A stretch of 64,000 bases of DNA from Candidatus Sulfuricurvum sp. RIFRC-1. Its GTDB lineage: Bacteria > Campylobacterota > Campylobacteria > Campylobacterales > Sulfurimonadaceae. The stretch spans positions 868,001-932,000 of the forward strand of contig NC_020505.1 in the NCBI RefSeq assembly GCF_000310245.1, read 5' to 3'. Below are positions 1-8,235 of the stretch, piece after piece; within the stretch, counting starts at the first letter, position 1; the number at the start of each line of letters is the position of its first letter. Below the pieces are notes generated by a model. The model saw nothing but the letters and a program-made list of their open reading frames with translations. It was not told where the DNA came from and did not search any database. The position numbers were made by a program, and so were the translations under genes.

Positions 1-563
1 CCCAAGAGCGGATCAATCATTTAATAGCGGATTATGCTGATCAGGGATACAGCGTTGCACGCTTAAAAAGCGGTGATCCCTACATTTTCGGACGGGGAGC
101 GGAAGAAGCGCTTTATTTACTGGAGAGAGGCTACAACGTTGATGTGATCGCTGGGATATCTTCCTCAGTAAGCGGACCTGCCTGTGCCGGTATTCCTCCG
201 ACCGCGAGAGGATACGCTACCAGTTTTTCGGTAGTATCGGCGCATTTGAAGGAGGGTAAATTTAATGCCGATTGGCTGCCGTTGTTAAAACTCTCTAACC
301 ATACCACGGTTGTGTTGATGGGGCTGAGTATTGCACGAAAGATTAAAACGTCGGCGTATGCGATCGGAGTTCCCCATAATCTGCCGGTAGCGATCGTATC
401 GAACGCTTCGCGCCCTGAACAAGAAAGTATTATAACGACCTTGGCAGGATTGGAACGAGCCGCTAAGAATGTCGATGGTCCGGCGGTGATTGTGTTTGGC
501 AATGTAGTTAAACTTTACGGAAAACTGCCGCAGTATCAACGTCAGGAAGTTCCGATTATATAA
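1..563 (+). CDS. cobA: Uroporphyrinogen-III C-methyltransferase, 3' part
   Basis: The start lies outside the window; the open frame runs from base 3. SUMT enzymes use S-adenosylmethionine to methylate uroporphyrinogen III at C2 and C7, giving precorrin-2 for siroheme or cobalamin. Seen directly: the family signature RLKSGDPYIFGRG near the left edge, followed by GISSSVSGPACAGIPPT and a VIVFGNVVKL segment close to the C-terminus, all in the order expected for tetrapyrrole methylases. The stop overlaps the 3' end of the convergent Rrf2 gene by 8 bp. Whether it is a stand-alone CobA or the methylase half of a CysG fusion cannot be told from this end. Confidence 0.9.
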   Translation, partial: QERINHLIADYADQGYSVARLKSGDPYIFGRGAEEALYLLERGYNVDVIAGISSSVSGPACAGIPPTARGYATSFSVVSAHLKEGKFNADWLPLLKLSNHTTVVLMGLSIARKIKTSAYAIGVPHNLPVAIVSNASRPEQESIITTLAGLERAAKNVDGPAVIVFGNVVKLYGKLPQYQRQEVPII

Positions 564-969
564 AATACATTGATTGTTGATCGAGTGCATTGCCTTGATC
601 GACGAGATCTTGGAGTGTTTCGTTAAAAACACCTCTCATATCATCTCGGATACGATTCCAATACAGATGCAAAATCGGTTGCAATCGTTCGTCCGATGGG
701 TTGCACAACTCCCCTTCCAACGCGATTAAGATATCAAATACTGAGATGGTATTTGGAGATTTAGCCAGTAAATAGCCTCCGCCGGCTCCCCGTATACTTT
801 GAATCAACCCCTCTTTACGCAATGTTGCAAGGATTTGTTCCAGATAATTTTGGGGGATATTGGCTTTTTCAGCAATATCACGAATTTGAAGATGGCCTTG
901 CCCGTAATGAAGTGCTAACTCATACATGGCTGCAAGGCCATAGCTCCCTTTTGTCGAAATACCTGCCAC
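556..969 (-). CDS. Rrf2-family transcriptional regulator
   Basis: A 137-residue protein starting at GTG with GGAG upstream. The N-terminal winged helix matches Rrf2/IscR proteins: KGSYGLAAMYELAL, then IRDIAEKANIPQNYLEQIL and a wing with IRGAGGGYLLAK. Rrf2 proteins often sense iron-sulfur clusters, nitric oxide or cysteine status. The only cysteine is in ELCNPSDE, so the usual three-Cys cluster site of IscR is absent here. It is transcribed alone, convergent with the siroheme-type methylase gene. Its promoter carries a 15 bp near-palindrome that recurs in front of the gene at 9532-9744, which suggests autoregulation and a small regulon. Confidence 0.88.
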   Translation of the reverse strand: MAGISTKGSYGLAAMYELALHYGQGHLQIRDIAEKANIPQNYLEQILATLRKEGLIQSIRGAGGGYLLAKSPNTISVFDILIALEGELCNPSDERLQPILHLYWNRIRDDMRGVFNETLQDLVDQGNALDQQSMYFI

Positions 970-1000
970 TATTTTCTCCTTATCGGATTGTTATAGAGGT

Positions 1001-1033
1001 ATTGTATTTCAGTTAGCGTTAATACACCATTAA
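1001..1033 (-). promoter_or_regulatory. Promoter of the Rrf2 gene with dyad element
   Basis: On the minus strand the dyad TTAATGGTGTATTAA (1019-1033) is followed after exactly 12 bases by TACAAT (1001-1006), a -10 hexamer about 31 bases before the GTG start. The same element with the same 12-base gap to TACAAT occurs at 9774-9806. The position overlapping the expected -35 fits a repressor or redox-controlled regulator site; binding by Rrf2 is inferred. Confidence 0.55.
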
Positions 1034-1053
1034 GGACATCGATTTATCAGAGT

Positions 1054-2112
1054 TTATTCGCTATCTTTTGGTGATTTAAACGATTTTACATCGATTCGGC
1101 GAGGTGTCCGTTTTGGTGCTGCAGGTGCTTCGGATGGTTTTCGATCCTGATAAGGTTTTTTGTCACCGTAAGGCTTCTTGTCACCGAACGGTTTTTTGTC
1201 GCCATAAGCTTTTTTCTCACCAAAAGCAGGTTTGTCACCGTAAGGCTTCTTATCTCCGAACGGTTTTTTATCACCATAGGCTTTTTTCTCACCAAAGGCA
1301 GGTTTGTCACCGTAAGCTTTCTTCTCCCCGTAAGGCTTTTTTTCTCTATCGGATGGCTTTCGCTCGTCGGAGCTTTTTTCCTTGTCACTGAAGAATTTTG
1401 GTTTGCTGCTGTAAGGAGTTCGGGTTGCTTTTTCTGCATCTGAACGAGGTGTACCGTCGATGTAATGGTTCCGCTCGCGGGTTTTCCCCTCAAAGATCGG
1501 TTTACCGTTTTCATCTTTACCGACAAATCGAGGTTTGCTGTTGTACTGTTTTTTAGCGGAAAAACCATCCCCCTCATCGCGCTTGCGTTCAGGACGGGTA
1601 TCACGGACCGGCTTTTTATCACGATTTCTCGGATCTTGTGCATCACGAGCTTCGCGCTCTTCGCGGCGCGCTTTTGCTTCGGCTTTTTGCTGATTGCCGA
1701 CTGCGATTCCGAAGTCAGGTTCGAATCCTTTTACTACCTCTTGAGTGATAGTGCGTCCGTTGAGCAATTCGATAGGATAGAGACGTTTTTGATCCTCTTC
1801 ATCGAGGGTGATGAGGGCATACTCTCTCGCTCGTGCATATCGTGACATATAGACGATCGCTTTTTCCGGGAGATCATAGCTGATGAGTACTTCACAGCGT
1901 AAATCAGGAGTTTTTGCCAATTCGGCATCACTGAGAACAGTGATGTTTTTTCCTGCAAATAGGGCTGGAAGCTCTCCGGCATCATTAGAGGTAGCGATGA
2001 GAATGGTTTTTCCCGCATTGCGATCGATTAAAAAATGGATAAGTTCATTTTTACGTGGGCGGTTACACGGGTGGATACGATGGTTCTGGCGTTTGATTGG
2101 TGTCGATGACAT
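1054..2112 (-). CDS. Degenerate DEAD-box helicase C-domain protein with repeat tail
   Basis: A 352-residue protein. Residues about 15-125 resemble the second RecA-like domain of DEAD-box RNA helicases: NRPRKNELIHFLIDRN, then an ISYDLPEKAIVYMSRYARA stretch that parallels the canonical YDLP..YvHRiGRtgRaG segment, then RLYPIELLNGRTI. The arginine-finger HRIGRTGR core is not conserved and the whole first RecA domain (Walker A, DEAD) is missing, so ATP-driven unwinding is unlikely. Residues about 140-352 are a highly charged Lys/Asp/Gly/Tyr tail, like the RNA-binding tails of RhlE-type helicases, including two near-identical 24-residue repeats. Probably an RNA-binding protein derived from a helicase; the role is an inference. 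Confidence 0.6.
   Translation of the reverse strand: MSSTPIKRQNHRIHPCNRPRKNELIHFLIDRNAGKTILIATSNDAGELPALFAGKNITVLSDAELAKTPDLRCEVLISYDLPEKAIVYMSRYARAREYALITLDEEDQKRLYPIELLNGRTITQEVVKGFEPDFGIAVGNQQKAEAKARREEREARDAQDPRNRDKKPVRDTRPERKRDEGDGFSAKKQYNSKPRFVGKDENGKPIFEGKTRERNHYIDGTPRSDAEKATRTPYSSKPKFFSDKEKSSDERKPSDREKKPYGEKKAYGDKPAFGEKKAYGDKKPFGDKKPYGDKPAFGEKKAYGDKKPFGDKKPYGDKKPYQDRKPSEAPAAPKRTPRRIDVKSFKSPKDSE
1147..1362 (-). repeat. In-frame tandem repeat (72 bp unit)
   Basis: Two near-identical 72-base units at 1171-1242 and 1243-1314, with partial units on both sides, encode the YGDKPAFGEKKAYGDKK-type tail of the helicase-like protein. The unit itself is built from shorter six-residue motifs (K-x-Y/F-G-D/E-K). 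Copies differ at only a few bases, so length change by slippage or recombination is likely. Confidence 0.85.
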
Positions 2113-2134
2113 AAAAAGTCCTTGGATACATAAG

Positions 2135-2214
2135 CCTCATACATGAGGTGGGGATAAGCGGTCGGTGAAGAGTCTCAAGCGTAGACCGAAAACGCAAATG
2201 ATTGTGTAATTATA
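2135..2214 (-). promoter_or_regulatory. Promoter and ~95-base leader of the helicase-like gene
   Basis: TATAAT (minus strand, 2209-2214) preceded by GC lies about 97 bases before the ATG at 2112. The leader carries a CCTCAT/ATGAGG hairpin at 2135-2148. Long structured leaders are common on cold-regulated RNA helicase genes; that link is an analogy only. Confidence 0.45.
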
Positions 2215-2230
2215 GCGTAATTCAGATGGC

Positions 2231-3394
2231 TTAATCGAGGGTCTTTTTGTAAAACTTGACGGCAAGCGTCATCATCACCAAAGCAATGATGATCAACGGC
2301 CAAATATTAGGCCAAAGCATCGCAAAATCGTTGTTTTTGAGGACGATACCTCTAATCAGACGGTTGAAGTAAGTGAGTGGAAGTATCTCGCCGATATGCT
2401 GTGCCCATGTCGGCATTCCGGAGAAGGGAAACATGAAGCCTGAGAGGAGAATACTGGGGAGAAAATAGAAGATTGTCAGCTGTAACGCCTGCAGCATATT
2501 TTGCGCCAAAGAAGAGATGGTGATACCGATCGTGAGATTGACGGCAATGAAGAGCAGAGCAACACTATAGGCTAAAATAATCGAACCGTTAAAGGGGACG
2601 TCGAATACAAAATGGGAAGCGAATAAGATCAAGGAGGCTTGGATAAGCCCGATAAAGACATACGGGATAATCTTTCCTGTCATAATCTCCAGCGGTCGTG
2701 CGGGGGTGGCAAGGAGATTTTCCATCGTACCGCGTTCACGTTCGCGAGTGATAGCAAGTGCTGTCATCATGGTGAGGGTCATGGTCATAACGGTTCCCAT
2801 GAGCCCCGGAATGATATTGTACTGATTGATACCATTGGGATTATAGAGGCGATGGACCCGTATATCAAACGGTTTTTTTTGAGACCAAAGTCCTGATAAA
2901 GATCCCGTTAAATCTTTTTTAACCACCTGCTCGGCGATCCCTTCGATTGACAACAGGGCAATGGAAATTGTGATAGGGTCAGTCGCATCGGCTTCGAGGA
3001 GAATAGAGGGTTTTTCGCCTCTTAGAAGCTTTTGGGTGAAACCCGGAGGGATGGTGAGGATAAACTGGATTTCCCCTTTTTGCAGGGCGTCTTGGGCATC
3101 TTGGGGATTTGTAATCTGGGTATCAATGGCAAAATATTCAGATGTCTGCATCGATGAGAGTAATGTACGGGTAAATTCGCTCTTATCATAAGAGACGACG
3201 GCGGTTGGGAGATGTTTGGGATCGGTGTTGATCGCGAATCCGAACAGTGCAAGCTGGATGATGGGTAAAACCACCATCATGGCAAACGTCACACGATCGC
3301 GTTTGAGCTGTAAAAACTCTTTAAGCACGATTGCCCACCAACGTTTGAAACTGAAAGCATTAAAGGGTATCACGAGTCTCTCCGTAATTATCAT
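2231..3394 (-). CDS. ABC-2 type permease, YbhR/YhhJ-like
   Basis: A 387-residue inner-membrane protein. One N-terminal membrane segment (VTFAMMVVLPIIQLALFGF), a long periplasmic loop to about residue 190, and five further hydrophobic helices. The signature TRERERGTMENLLATP between helices is typical of ABC-2 permeases that export drugs or envelope components. It is the last gene of the operon HlyD–ATPase–permease and overlaps the ATPase gene by 35 bases. E. coli YbhFSR has two different permeases; only one is present here, so it probably acts as a homodimer. Confidence 0.88.
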   Translation of the reverse strand: MIITERLVIPFNAFSFKRWWAIVLKEFLQLKRDRVTFAMMVVLPIIQLALFGFAINTDPKHLPTAVVSYDKSEFTRTLLSSMQTSEYFAIDTQITNPQDAQDALQKGEIQFILTIPPGFTQKLLRGEKPSILLEADATDPITISIALLSIEGIAEQVVKKDLTGSLSGLWSQKKPFDIRVHRLYNPNGINQYNIIPGLMGTVMTMTLTMMTALAITRERERGTMENLLATPARPLEIMTGKIIPYVFIGLIQASLILFASHFVFDVPFNGSIILAYSVALLFIAVNLTIGITISSLAQNMLQALQLTIFYFLPSILLSGFMFPFSGMPTWAQHIGEILPLTYFNRLIRGIVLKNNDFAMLWPNIWPLIIIALVMMTLAVKFYKKTLD

Positions 3395-4289
3395 GCGTCT
3401 GTTTCATGAGATAAATAAAGACATCTTCCAAAGAGGTTGGTATGGATTTATAGTGTTCTGCACTCAGTACTTCTTCGATCGCTTGAGGATTTTTTCCGCT
3501 GACATGCAGGGTTGATCCGAAAATAACGGTTTGCTCGATGGCAGAGTGCTTTTCAAGCGATTTTGAAATATCCATCAACCGATCACCCATAATTTCATAG
3601 GTAAAAAGTCTTTGGCGTTCAATAATGCTTTGGGCACTTCCCTGTGCGAGGAGATTTCCGTACGCGATATAAGCGAGTTTATGGCATCGCTCTGCTTCAT
3701 CCATGTAGTGGGTACTGATGAGTACTGAAACCCCTTGAGCGGCGAGTTGATGCAGCTCTTCCCAAAAATCGCGTCGTGCACTGGGATCTACCCCGGCCGT
3801 GGGTTCGTCAAGCAGCAAGAGTTTAGGATGGCGTAGCATGCAGGCTGCAAGTGCTAGACGTTGTTTCCATCCTCCTGAGAGAGAACGTGCCAGCTGGGAG
3901 GAACGGGAGGTAAGTCCGAGCGTTTCGAGTGCTTCGTCAACGATGTGTTTACGGTTGGCGAGTTCGTACACCCGTGCAACAAAATCGAGGTTTTCGCGGA
4001 TACTTAAATCTTCCCAGTAGGAGAATTTTTGGGTCATATATCCTACTTCCCGTTTGATTGCATCGCTTTGGGTCGTGATGTCATAGCCCAGACAGTGACC
4101 CTCACCGCTATCAGGGGTCAGTAACCCGCACAGCATCCGAATAGCGGTTGTTTTTCCACTTCCGTTGGGCCCTAAAAATCCGAGGATTTCTCCGCGATTG
4201 ACCGTAAGCGATAAATCTTTAACGACGTGCTTGTCGCCAAAATATTTGTTCAGACCTCGAACGTCGATTGCAGTGTCAATGGCGTTCAA
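3360..4289 (-). CDS. ABC transporter ATP-binding protein
   Basis: The nucleotide-binding subunit of the exporter. Seen: Walker A GPNGSGKTT, Q-loop region MTQKFSYW, signature LSGGWKQRL, Walker B LLLLDEPTAGVD and switch histidine in STHYMDEAE. After about residue 225 a short C-terminal domain follows, as in drug-export ATPases. An ATG at 4331 exists in frame, but it would add 14 residues lying deep in the upstream gene; a TTG at 4289 (L-N-A-I-D-T) gives the usual N-terminus and a 14-base overlap with the HlyD gene, so I prefer it. A single ATPase domain, unlike the double-domain YbhF. Confidence 0.88.
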   Translation of the reverse strand: MNAIDTAIDVRGLNKYFGDKHVVKDLSLTVNRGEILGFLGPNGSGKTTAIRMLCGLLTPDSGEGHCLGYDITTQSDAIKREVGYMTQKFSYWEDLSIRENLDFVARVYELANRKHIVDEALETLGLTSRSSQLARSLSGGWKQRLALAACMLRHPKLLLLDEPTAGVDPSARRDFWEELHQLAAQGVSVLISTHYMDEAERCHKLAYIAYGNLLAQGSAQSIIERQRLFTYEIMGDRLMDISKSLEKHSAIEQTVIFGSTLHVSGKNPQAIEEVLSAEHYKSIPTSLEDVFIYLMKQTHDNYGETRDTL

Positions 4290-5232
4290 GTGAGACTTCC
4301 ACAGGCTGACCCGGATGGAGGAACGGTGCATCGATCCGATCAGGATACGCTTCGATCATATAGGTGAGTTTATCTTTGGTCTCGTTGCTGTAGATAATCG
4401 GAGGTGTAAATTCCGCTTCGGGAGAGATATAGGTGACTTTGGCGCTGATCTTTTTCCCGTCATTGCGGGAAATAATCGCTACTCCATGGCCGATTCGGAG
4501 GGATTCCGCGATATTTTGAGGAACAAAAAAACGGATTTTTATGTTTTCGGGTGGGAGGAGTCTAATGATGATTCCTCCCAGAGGGACGAATTCCCCTTCG
4601 CGGTAGAGTGTGTCGAAAACCAGCGCGTTATAGCGTGATTTCACCCCTTTTTCATCCACTTTCCATTGCGCCAGTGCGACTGCTGATGTAAGCTGCTCTA
4701 TACGGGCTTTTTGTGCGGTGATTTGATCGAGACGTTTGGAAAGTTTCGCCACGTCCACCGTATTTTTGAGTTCTTTGACCTTAGCGGCAGTCGTTTTTGC
4801 CAGAGCTTCGGAATCATCGAGTTGAGTTTTTGAGACGGCATTGGCGGGATAGAGTGCTTTATTTCGGTTGAGTTGTATAGCGGCATTGTCCGCATTGGCG
4901 AGTGCTTGAGAGAGTTGAGCCTTGAGTACTTCGATCTCTTCGGGGCGTGACCCTTTTTGATAATCTTTGAGGGTTGCTTCCGCCGCAGAGAGATCAGCAG
5001 CAGCTTGCTGCAGTGCCAATAGCTCGCTATCGCATTCCAAAGCAAAAAGATTGGAATGAAGAGATACTTGATCTCCCCGTTTAACGAAAAGTTTATCGAG
5101 TTTGCCGCTTTGGGTTGAGGCGATATTGATATACTCCCCTTCGGCATATCCGTTATATGTTTGTGTGTCTGCTTTTTGGCATCCGCCAAAGATGAAAAGA
5201 GGGAGGAGAAAAAGGAGTGTTGTCGTTTTCAT
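4276..5232 (-). CDS. HlyD-family periplasmic adaptor lipoprotein, YbhG-like
   Basis: A 318-residue membrane fusion protein that links the inner-membrane ABC pump to an outer-membrane channel. The first 18 residues are a lipoprotein signal ending in FGGC, so Cys18 is likely lipidated. Residues about 30-65 form the first half of a lipoyl/biotinyl-like hairpin (GYAEGEYINIASTQSGKL), residues about 75-190 are alpha-helical coiled coil, then the second lipoyl half and a beta-barrel. First gene of the three-gene exporter operon. A TATAAT sits only 7 bases before the ATG, so the transcript may be leaderless. No TolC-like gene is nearby. Confidence 0.88.
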   Translation of the reverse strand: MKTTTLLFLLPLFIFGGCQKADTQTYNGYAEGEYINIASTQSGKLDKLFVKRGDQVSLHSNLFALECDSELLALQQAAADLSAAEATLKDYQKGSRPEEIEVLKAQLSQALANADNAAIQLNRNKALYPANAVSKTQLDDSEALAKTTAAKVKELKNTVDVAKLSKRLDQITAQKARIEQLTSAVALAQWKVDEKGVKSRYNALVFDTLYREGEFVPLGGIIIRLLPPENIKIRFFVPQNIAESLRIGHGVAIISRNDGKKISAKVTYISPEAEFTPPIIYSNETKDKLTYMIEAYPDRIDAPFLHPGQPVEVSLERH

Positions 5233-5239
5233 AAAAATT

Positions 5240-5245
5240 ATTATA
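5240..5245 (-). promoter_or_regulatory. -10 element of the exporter operon, possible leaderless mRNA
   Basis: TATAAT on the minus strand, preceded by GC, with only seven bases (AATTTTT) before the ATG of the HlyD gene. No -35 or ribosome-binding site is visible. A start at the usual distance would place the transcript end at the start codon itself. Confidence 0.5.
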
Positions 5246-5288
5246 GCGCTTTAGTGCCCAAGTTCGCCACGTGATTCGGTGTCAATGT

Positions 5289-6077
5289 TTATCGGTACGC
5301 TTTAATCCCCAGCATATCATCGAGACGTAGGAACGTATAGCCTTTGCTTTGGAGCTGTTCGATGATACCCGGGAGTGCTTCGACGCTCGCATGATTGGCA
5401 CGACTGCTGTGCATCAGGATAATATCTCCGTTTTGCACATGGGTAATCACATTTTCGGTAATAGCATCTTTATCTTGGAGTGCCCAGTCGAGTGAATCAA
5501 GGGACCAAAGAATCGTTGTATATCCTTGATCATTGATCGTATCCATTACCTCTTGGTTGATCGAACCGTACGGCGGACGAAAGAGGAGGGGATGTTTTCC
5601 GGTAATGTTTTCGATCCGATGGGATGTTGCATTGAGTTCATCTACGATTCTTTCTTTATCGATCTTACTAAAATGGGGATGTGTGAAACTGTGGTTCAGT
5701 ACCAAATGCCCCTCATCAAACACCCGTTTTGTGACGGTAATATTCTGATCGACCATCGGTGCACCGATCATAAAAAAGCTCGCTTTGACGTGGTAGAATT
5801 TGAGAATATCCAAAACTTTGTCGGTATTGTTCTCATCCGGAGAATCATCAAACGTGAGAGCCAATTTTTTTCCCTGTGAACCATCTCCGTTCAGATAAAT
5901 ATGGGTGTAGTTCCCATCACGGATCGGAGCCGTTGTATTATCGCGCCATTGGTGTAAAAAGTGTGTGAGGTTTGCATCCAGCCGGGGAGAATCGCCTCGA
6001 ATGCAGTAGTGAGAAATACACCCGGTAAAAAGAACAATAGGTCCGAGGGTGAGGAGAATAATCAGCAGTTTTTTCAT
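5289..6077 (-). CDS. Polysaccharide deacetylase (NodB homology), lipoprotein
   Basis: A 262-residue carbohydrate esterase family 4 protein. Signal peptide with lipobox TGC at Cys19, so it is probably anchored in the envelope. Catalytic motifs are present: TFDDSPDE (general base and metal aspartates), HSFTH (metal histidines), RPPYGSIN and the late LMHSS histidine. Such enzymes remove N-acetyl or O-acetyl groups from peptidoglycan, chitin-like polymers or poly-N-acetylglucosamine; the substrate cannot be read from sequence. It has its own promoter (TATAAT at 6110-6115) and stands between the exporter operon and the M48 gene. Confidence 0.9.
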   Translation of the reverse strand: MKKLLIILLTLGPIVLFTGCISHYCIRGDSPRLDANLTHFLHQWRDNTTAPIRDGNYTHIYLNGDGSQGKKLALTFDDSPDENNTDKVLDILKFYHVKASFFMIGAPMVDQNITVTKRVFDEGHLVLNHSFTHPHFSKIDKERIVDELNATSHRIENITGKHPLLFRPPYGSINQEVMDTINDQGYTTILWSLDSLDWALQDKDAITENVITHVQNGDIILMHSSRANHASVEALPGIIEQLQSKGYTFLRLDDMLGIKAYR

Positions 6078-6109
6078 ACGGTCATTTCAAAGTCAAATAA
6101 AATCGCGTT

Positions 6110-6115
6110 ATTATA
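6110..6115 (-). promoter_or_regulatory. -10 element of the deacetylase gene
   Basis: TATAAT on the minus strand with GC before it, about 32 bases upstream of the deacetylase ATG and only two bases past the stop of the M48 gene. Confidence 0.45.
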
Positions 6116-6117
6116 GC

Positions 6118-7116
6118 CTAACGGGAAAAGGCTTTAACCCGCTCTTTGGTATCGGGATGACTTGAAAAGAGTGTTGATGACGTGTTGGTGTCTGGATCGA
6201 TTCGCATGAGAATATCACTAAAGCGGTGCGGAGGTATATGCGCTTTTAGGAGTGTTTCAAGGGCGAATGTGTCAGCTTCATCCTCCATATCACGTGAATA
6301 CCCCTGTTGGAGCAATATCGCCGGAATCCCTGCGGCAAGATCGGAATAATTACTGATATCACCGGTCACCATGACCAAAATAACTCCCGAACCGATGGAT
6401 TGAAGCATCATTCGTACAATATGCTTTTGTTTGACGTGTCCCAGTTCATGAGCTAAGACGGCCATGATCTCTTCATCGTGTTTGGCTTTGTCAATAAGCT
6501 GATCGGTAATGATGAGTTTATTTCCCGGAAGCGCAAAAGCATTTGCTCCGATGGTTGTGCTGTTCCGAAATAAAAGCTCGAAGGGCGGACACTCTTGTGT
6601 CGTACAAATGAGTTTGAGATGCTCTAACAGTTCTTTTTGTCGATGGACGGTTAATGTCGTTGGATTAAGATAGAGTTCATCGAGTGTCTCTAATGTTTCA
6701 GCCCCTATTTTCGCTTCTGTATCGGTTGGAAATACGGTCGCGGCGTATTGGGCGAGCGAGGGGAGTCCCCAGCGTAATAATGAGGCGATAATTGCCACCG
6801 TCACTATCAGTGCAGCTGCCGCATAGAGGAGCTTGTTTTCGAGATGGCGGGCAAGATTTTCGGGTGTAGCAGATTTTAATGTTATTTCCAAACGTCGAAT
6901 CGCATCCCTATCGCTGCTGTGGATCTCTGCATTATCCGAAAGATGAATAACCGTGCGTGCGCTTCCGACCGTTGGATCGATAGTAACATTCGACAGGGGT
7001 ATATCAAGGCTAAAATCGGCACATTTTAGGGTGAGAATCGTCTCATAGACCGTGATAATTGCCGGATAAAGACGGGAGGTTTTCCCGTCATAATATTCCC
7101 CTGCGAACTCTATCAT
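6118..7116 (-). CDS. M48-family zinc metallopeptidase
   Basis: A 332-residue protein. The first ~110 residues are a small beta-rich domain, followed by a membrane segment (YAAAALIVTVAIIASLLRWGLP) and a periplasmic or cytoplasmic-facing peptidase domain with the zinc motif in AVLAHELGHVKQKH and the downstream glutamate in DMEDEADTFAL. It resembles BepA/HtpX-type M48 enzymes in envelope quality control. The start overlaps the stop of the DUF898 gene by 4 bases, so the two are translationally coupled; DUF898 and M48 genes are often paired, pointing to a shared membrane role. Confidence 0.9.
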   Translation of the reverse strand: MIEFAGEYYDGKTSRLYPAIITVYETILTLKCADFSLDIPLSNVTIDPTVGSARTVIHLSDNAEIHSSDRDAIRRLEITLKSATPENLARHLENKLLYAAAALIVTVAIIASLLRWGLPSLAQYAATVFPTDTEAKIGAETLETLDELYLNPTTLTVHRQKELLEHLKLICTTQECPPFELLFRNSTTIGANAFALPGNKLIITDQLIDKAKHDEEIMAVLAHELGHVKQKHIVRMMLQSIGSGVILVMVTGDISNYSDLAAGIPAILLQQGYSRDMEDEADTFALETLLKAHIPPHRFSDILMRIDPDTNTSSTLFSSHPDTKERVKAFSR

Positions 7117-8159
7117 GCGATACCGATATCCATATCGAACAGATCGGAGATCTCTCCGCCGAGGGCACTTATGTTCTCACGTGCTTGGGTAGCAAAAGCG
7201 CCTAAATCATCCGAGAGAAGGTTCAAATGCTCTGATCGGTAACGGGCGAGGCGGACAGCGGCAAACGGGATAAAAAGCCCGAAGGTAACAGCAATAAGGA
7301 TCAGATTGGAGATATAAATCCAGATCAGATCGCGTGCGCGTTGTGTTGAGTTAAAACGGACCGTTCCCAAGACGAGATGGTTGTAAAAAAGGTTGGCTTT
7401 TCGGGCTTGGATAAAAGCGATAAGGATAGGAATAATAAGGTAAAAAGAGATGAGTCCGACGAGAATCAGCGAACTGATTGCCGTGATGATAAGCTCTTTC
7501 GGCATTCCCATCGTTGAGAGTTGATAGGCACTGAAGATACCGTAGGCGAAAATCCCCATTGGAATAAAGAGCAACCCAAGAGCGATTAGATAGACACCCC
7601 AAAACGGCTTTAATGACCCATCGTACGTTGCCGGTGTTTCTCCGTAGACATAGTTTGAGGCCAAGAATTTTACTTGACGATACGCCGTGTAGGGGAGGGC
7701 CAGACCAAGACTCACAAAGGAAAGAACAGGGAGGAGTAAATAGACGATAGCCGCTTCGCCGACGGTCCCGATAAAGTTAAACTTCAATCCGCGATAAGCA
7801 CTTTGACGGGATGCAAAACGCAATGCCATAACGATAATCCAGGGTGAAGCGATCATAATACCCAGCATAATCAAACCTGCAATCATCGGTGCAACAGAGC
7901 TGGTGATGGTGTAGGCAATCAAAAGAGCGGCGGCAACCAGTCGCCCTTTGAGGATTTGCATCGGTGTCGCCAGATATGAAAACGGGGTATTGTCCAGCAA
8001 CGTATGCCCGTAAAACCATCGATTGGTTCGTACTTTTGCCCATGCGGAATAGATGCCGAGAGTGATGATCGTCAATGCGAGGTTGACGATCCAAATACGG
8101 AAATATTCACCCCCGGAACCGGTGAAAATAAAGGGATAACTTTTTGGGATACTCATCAA
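7113..8159 (-). CDS. DUF898 (YjgN-like) multi-pass membrane protein
   Basis: A 348-residue inner-membrane protein with about eight hydrophobic helices. The start FTGSGGEYFRIWIVNL, LTLGIYSAWAKVR and the repeated late segment GSGGE..F.IWI-like half are typical of DUF898/YjgN proteins, which consist of duplicated units (compare YSAWAKVRTNRWFYGHTLL with the C-terminal FIPFAAVRLARYRSEHL). Function is unknown in this family. First gene of the pair with the M48 peptidase. Confidence 0.85.
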   Translation of the reverse strand: MMSIPKSYPFIFTGSGGEYFRIWIVNLALTIITLGIYSAWAKVRTNRWFYGHTLLDNTPFSYLATPMQILKGRLVAAALLIAYTITSSVAPMIAGLIMLGIMIASPWIIVMALRFASRQSAYRGLKFNFIGTVGEAAIVYLLLPVLSFVSLGLALPYTAYRQVKFLASNYVYGETPATYDGSLKPFWGVYLIALGLLFIPMGIFAYGIFSAYQLSTMGMPKELIITAISSLILVGLISFYLIIPILIAFIQARKANLFYNHLVLGTVRFNSTQRARDLIWIYISNLILIAVTFGLFIPFAAVRLARYRSEHLNLLSDDLGAFATQARENISALGGEISDLFDMDIGIA

Positions 8160-8235
8160 AAGCCTTTAAAAATTGGTATTAGAATGAACATGATACAATT
8201 ATTTTAGTTTTTTTGTGAAATTTTTGTTTTTGTTG

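Noticed and set aside
1147-1362. Regularly spaced repeats as a CRISPR array
   Set aside because: The repeats are in frame in a coding sequence, have no unique spacers and encode a K/D/G/Y-rich tail.
5526-5879. Plus-strand ORF opposite the deacetylase gene
   Set aside because: A shadow of the minus-strand gene, which carries all NodB motifs.
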